Assembly: GCF_030463565.1 (NCBI RefSeq)
Contig: NC_134656.1
Location: 873,001 to 937,000, forward strand
Source of the DNA: Pelecanus crispus
Taxonomy: Eukaryota > Chordata > Aves > Pelecaniformes > Pelecanidae
Reading direction: 5' to 3'
Length of the DNA stretch: 64,000 bases
The notes under the pieces: generated by a model
What the model was told of the DNA's origin: nothing
Database searches by the model: none
Seen by the model: the letters and a program-made list of their open reading frames with translations, nothing else
Program-made: the position numbers and the translations under genes
Shown here: positions 62,713-64,000 of the stretch, piece by piece
Layout of the letters: every line of letters starts with the position of its first letter
Position numbering within the stretch: position 1 is the stretch's first letter

Positions 62713-64000
62713 GTGGGGCCGGGCCGGGCCGGGGGAGGGCGGGATCCCGCGGGGCCGCCGCCTCCAGGGCAGCCGCAGCCGGCCGGGGCGAGCCGCCAGC
62801 CGGGGGGCCGGGCCCGGCAGCTCCGGAGCAGCTCCGGTTCGGGCCTTCAGGCCCCGCAGCCCCGGAGCAGCCCCGGTACCGGGCTCAGTTGGGCCTCCAG
62901 GCCCCGCAGCACTGGAGCAGCCCCGGTACTGGGCCGCATCGGGGCTCCAGGCCCCGTAGCCCCGGAGTAGCCCCGGTACCGGGCCCCATCGGGGCTCCAG
63001 GCCCCGTAGCCCCAGAGCAGCCCCGGTACCGGGCTCAGTTGGGCCTCCAGGCCCCGCAGCCCCGGAGCAGCCCCAGTACTGGGCCCCATCAGGCCCAGCA
63101 GCCCCGGTACCGGGCCCAGTGGGGCCTCCAGGCCCCAGCGCGAGGGTCCCTGCCGGGTCTCAGCCCGCTCCAGAAGGGAACCATGTTTTCTGATGCGCGA
63201 GGCAGGGCTGCAGAGCGTGGCCCCGTGCTCGGCACCGCGGGAGCCTGTTCTCCAGGCTGCGAGGCGTTCCTGATGGAGGGGCTCACGTCGTGCCCTGCGT
63301 GGGCAGTAGGGTCCTGTCGAGCACTGTTTTTTCTCAGTGGGACTGCGCAGCGTTCGGGTTGCGATTGCCACCCCGCCACCCTCCCGTCCTGGTTGCCAAC
63401 GCACCGGGTGTGCAGCCGCATCTCAGGAGCTGGCTCAGCTCGCGCTGAAGTTAGTGGAAGAGCTGAGGGGAAGAACCGCGGGGAACGGCCTGCTGTCATC
63501 TCGGTTACACGGCTGACGACAAGGGTAGGACACGATGAGCCGCGTGCCGCAGCAGACCAGCCAGCCGTACCCAGAAGGCCGTGGCCAGCGCCGGTGCCGG
63601 CAGAGGAGGGAGGGTGGTGGTGCTCTGCCCCACAGGCAGGCTCTCCAGCCCTGCCAGCGGCACGCTCAGAAAACTGAAGGCAGTGACTAGACCTTTAACT
63701 GGTTCTTTTCCTTTCCGGAGTTAGTCTGGTTACCCCGTGGGGTTTGTGAAACATGAGTGTAGATGTTCGCATCTTTTCCCACTCACAGTTTTTGGATTAC
63801 ACAGGATAGAACAGCAGCTTCCGATTAGCCCCGAGTCACAAAGGCCCTGTGCAGTGCCAGCTACCAGCTGCTCAAACCCTTTGAGTGAGTCTGAAAAGCA
63901 TCCATGAGCAAATCCCATCCACAGGCATCTTGTAATGCCGAGTGCTGGGGCAGGTGGAGCTGCGTCAAGGTGGTATATCAGCACCTAGTCGTGGTGGTGA
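62713..64000 (+). other. COMMD7: COMMD7 intron 1 (partial)
   Basis: Starts with a GC-rich stretch and a minisatellite (62840-63140); the rest is mixed sequence with no exon seen. COMMD7 exon 2 should begin QFSALT in human numbering; I did not find it. Confidence 0.7.
62840..63140. repeat. About 50-bp minisatellite in COMMD7 intron 1
   Basis: Five to six imperfect units built of GGAGCAGCCCCGGTACCGGG, then CAGTTGGGCCTCCAGGCCCC or CATCGGGGCTCCAGGCCCCG. It starts about 130 bases after the exon 1 donor. Confidence 0.92.

Overview
This is a 64 kb piece of a bird genome. Two things point to birds. CR1 LINE 3' ends recur, with the typical tail of short TTCTATGA-type repeats. There are also LTRs of one endogenous retrovirus (ERV) family that begin TGTCCTGGTTTC and end in AAACCACAACA. 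The gene order COMMD7 - DNMT3B - MAPRE1 is that of human 20q11.21 (chicken chromosome 20). High GC, large CpG islands and many minisatellites fit a microchromosome. The species cannot be named from the window.

Layout. 1-4 kb: a broken ERV on the minus strand, with a shortened LTR, a perfect tRNA-Lys primer-binding site and an open frame for a membrane protein. Next to it is a solo LTR on the plus strand, inserted in a CR1 element. 4-21 kb: no gene recognised; a 54-bp minisatellite and an old CR1 are the main landmarks. 21-29.7 kb: MAPRE1 (EB1, microtubule plus-end protein), minus strand, complete, six coding exons giving 263 codons. 30-33.3 kb: intergenic sequence and the 3' UTR of DNMT3B. 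33.3-54.8 kb: DNMT3B (de novo DNA methyltransferase), minus strand. Eighteen coding exons can be joined in one continuous frame of 750 codons, with PWWP, ADD and methyltransferase domains. The CpG-island promoter lies near 54.8 kb. 55-62 kb: intergenic, starting with a G-rich 20-21 bp minisatellite. 62.6 kb to the end: first coding exon and part of intron 1 of COMMD7, plus strand, head-to-head with DNMT3B.

The genes are ordinary host genes on separate promoters. DNMT3B and MAPRE1 are in tandem on the minus strand. Two points stand out. First, the two DNMT3B exons that encode about 63 residues of the target-recognition region (the part skipped in human isoform DNMT3B3) cannot be found between the exons that should flank them, yet those flanking exons join in frame. 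Second, the ERV carries, within 100 bases of its primer-binding site, a multi-pass membrane protein frame with a strong start context where gag would be expected.
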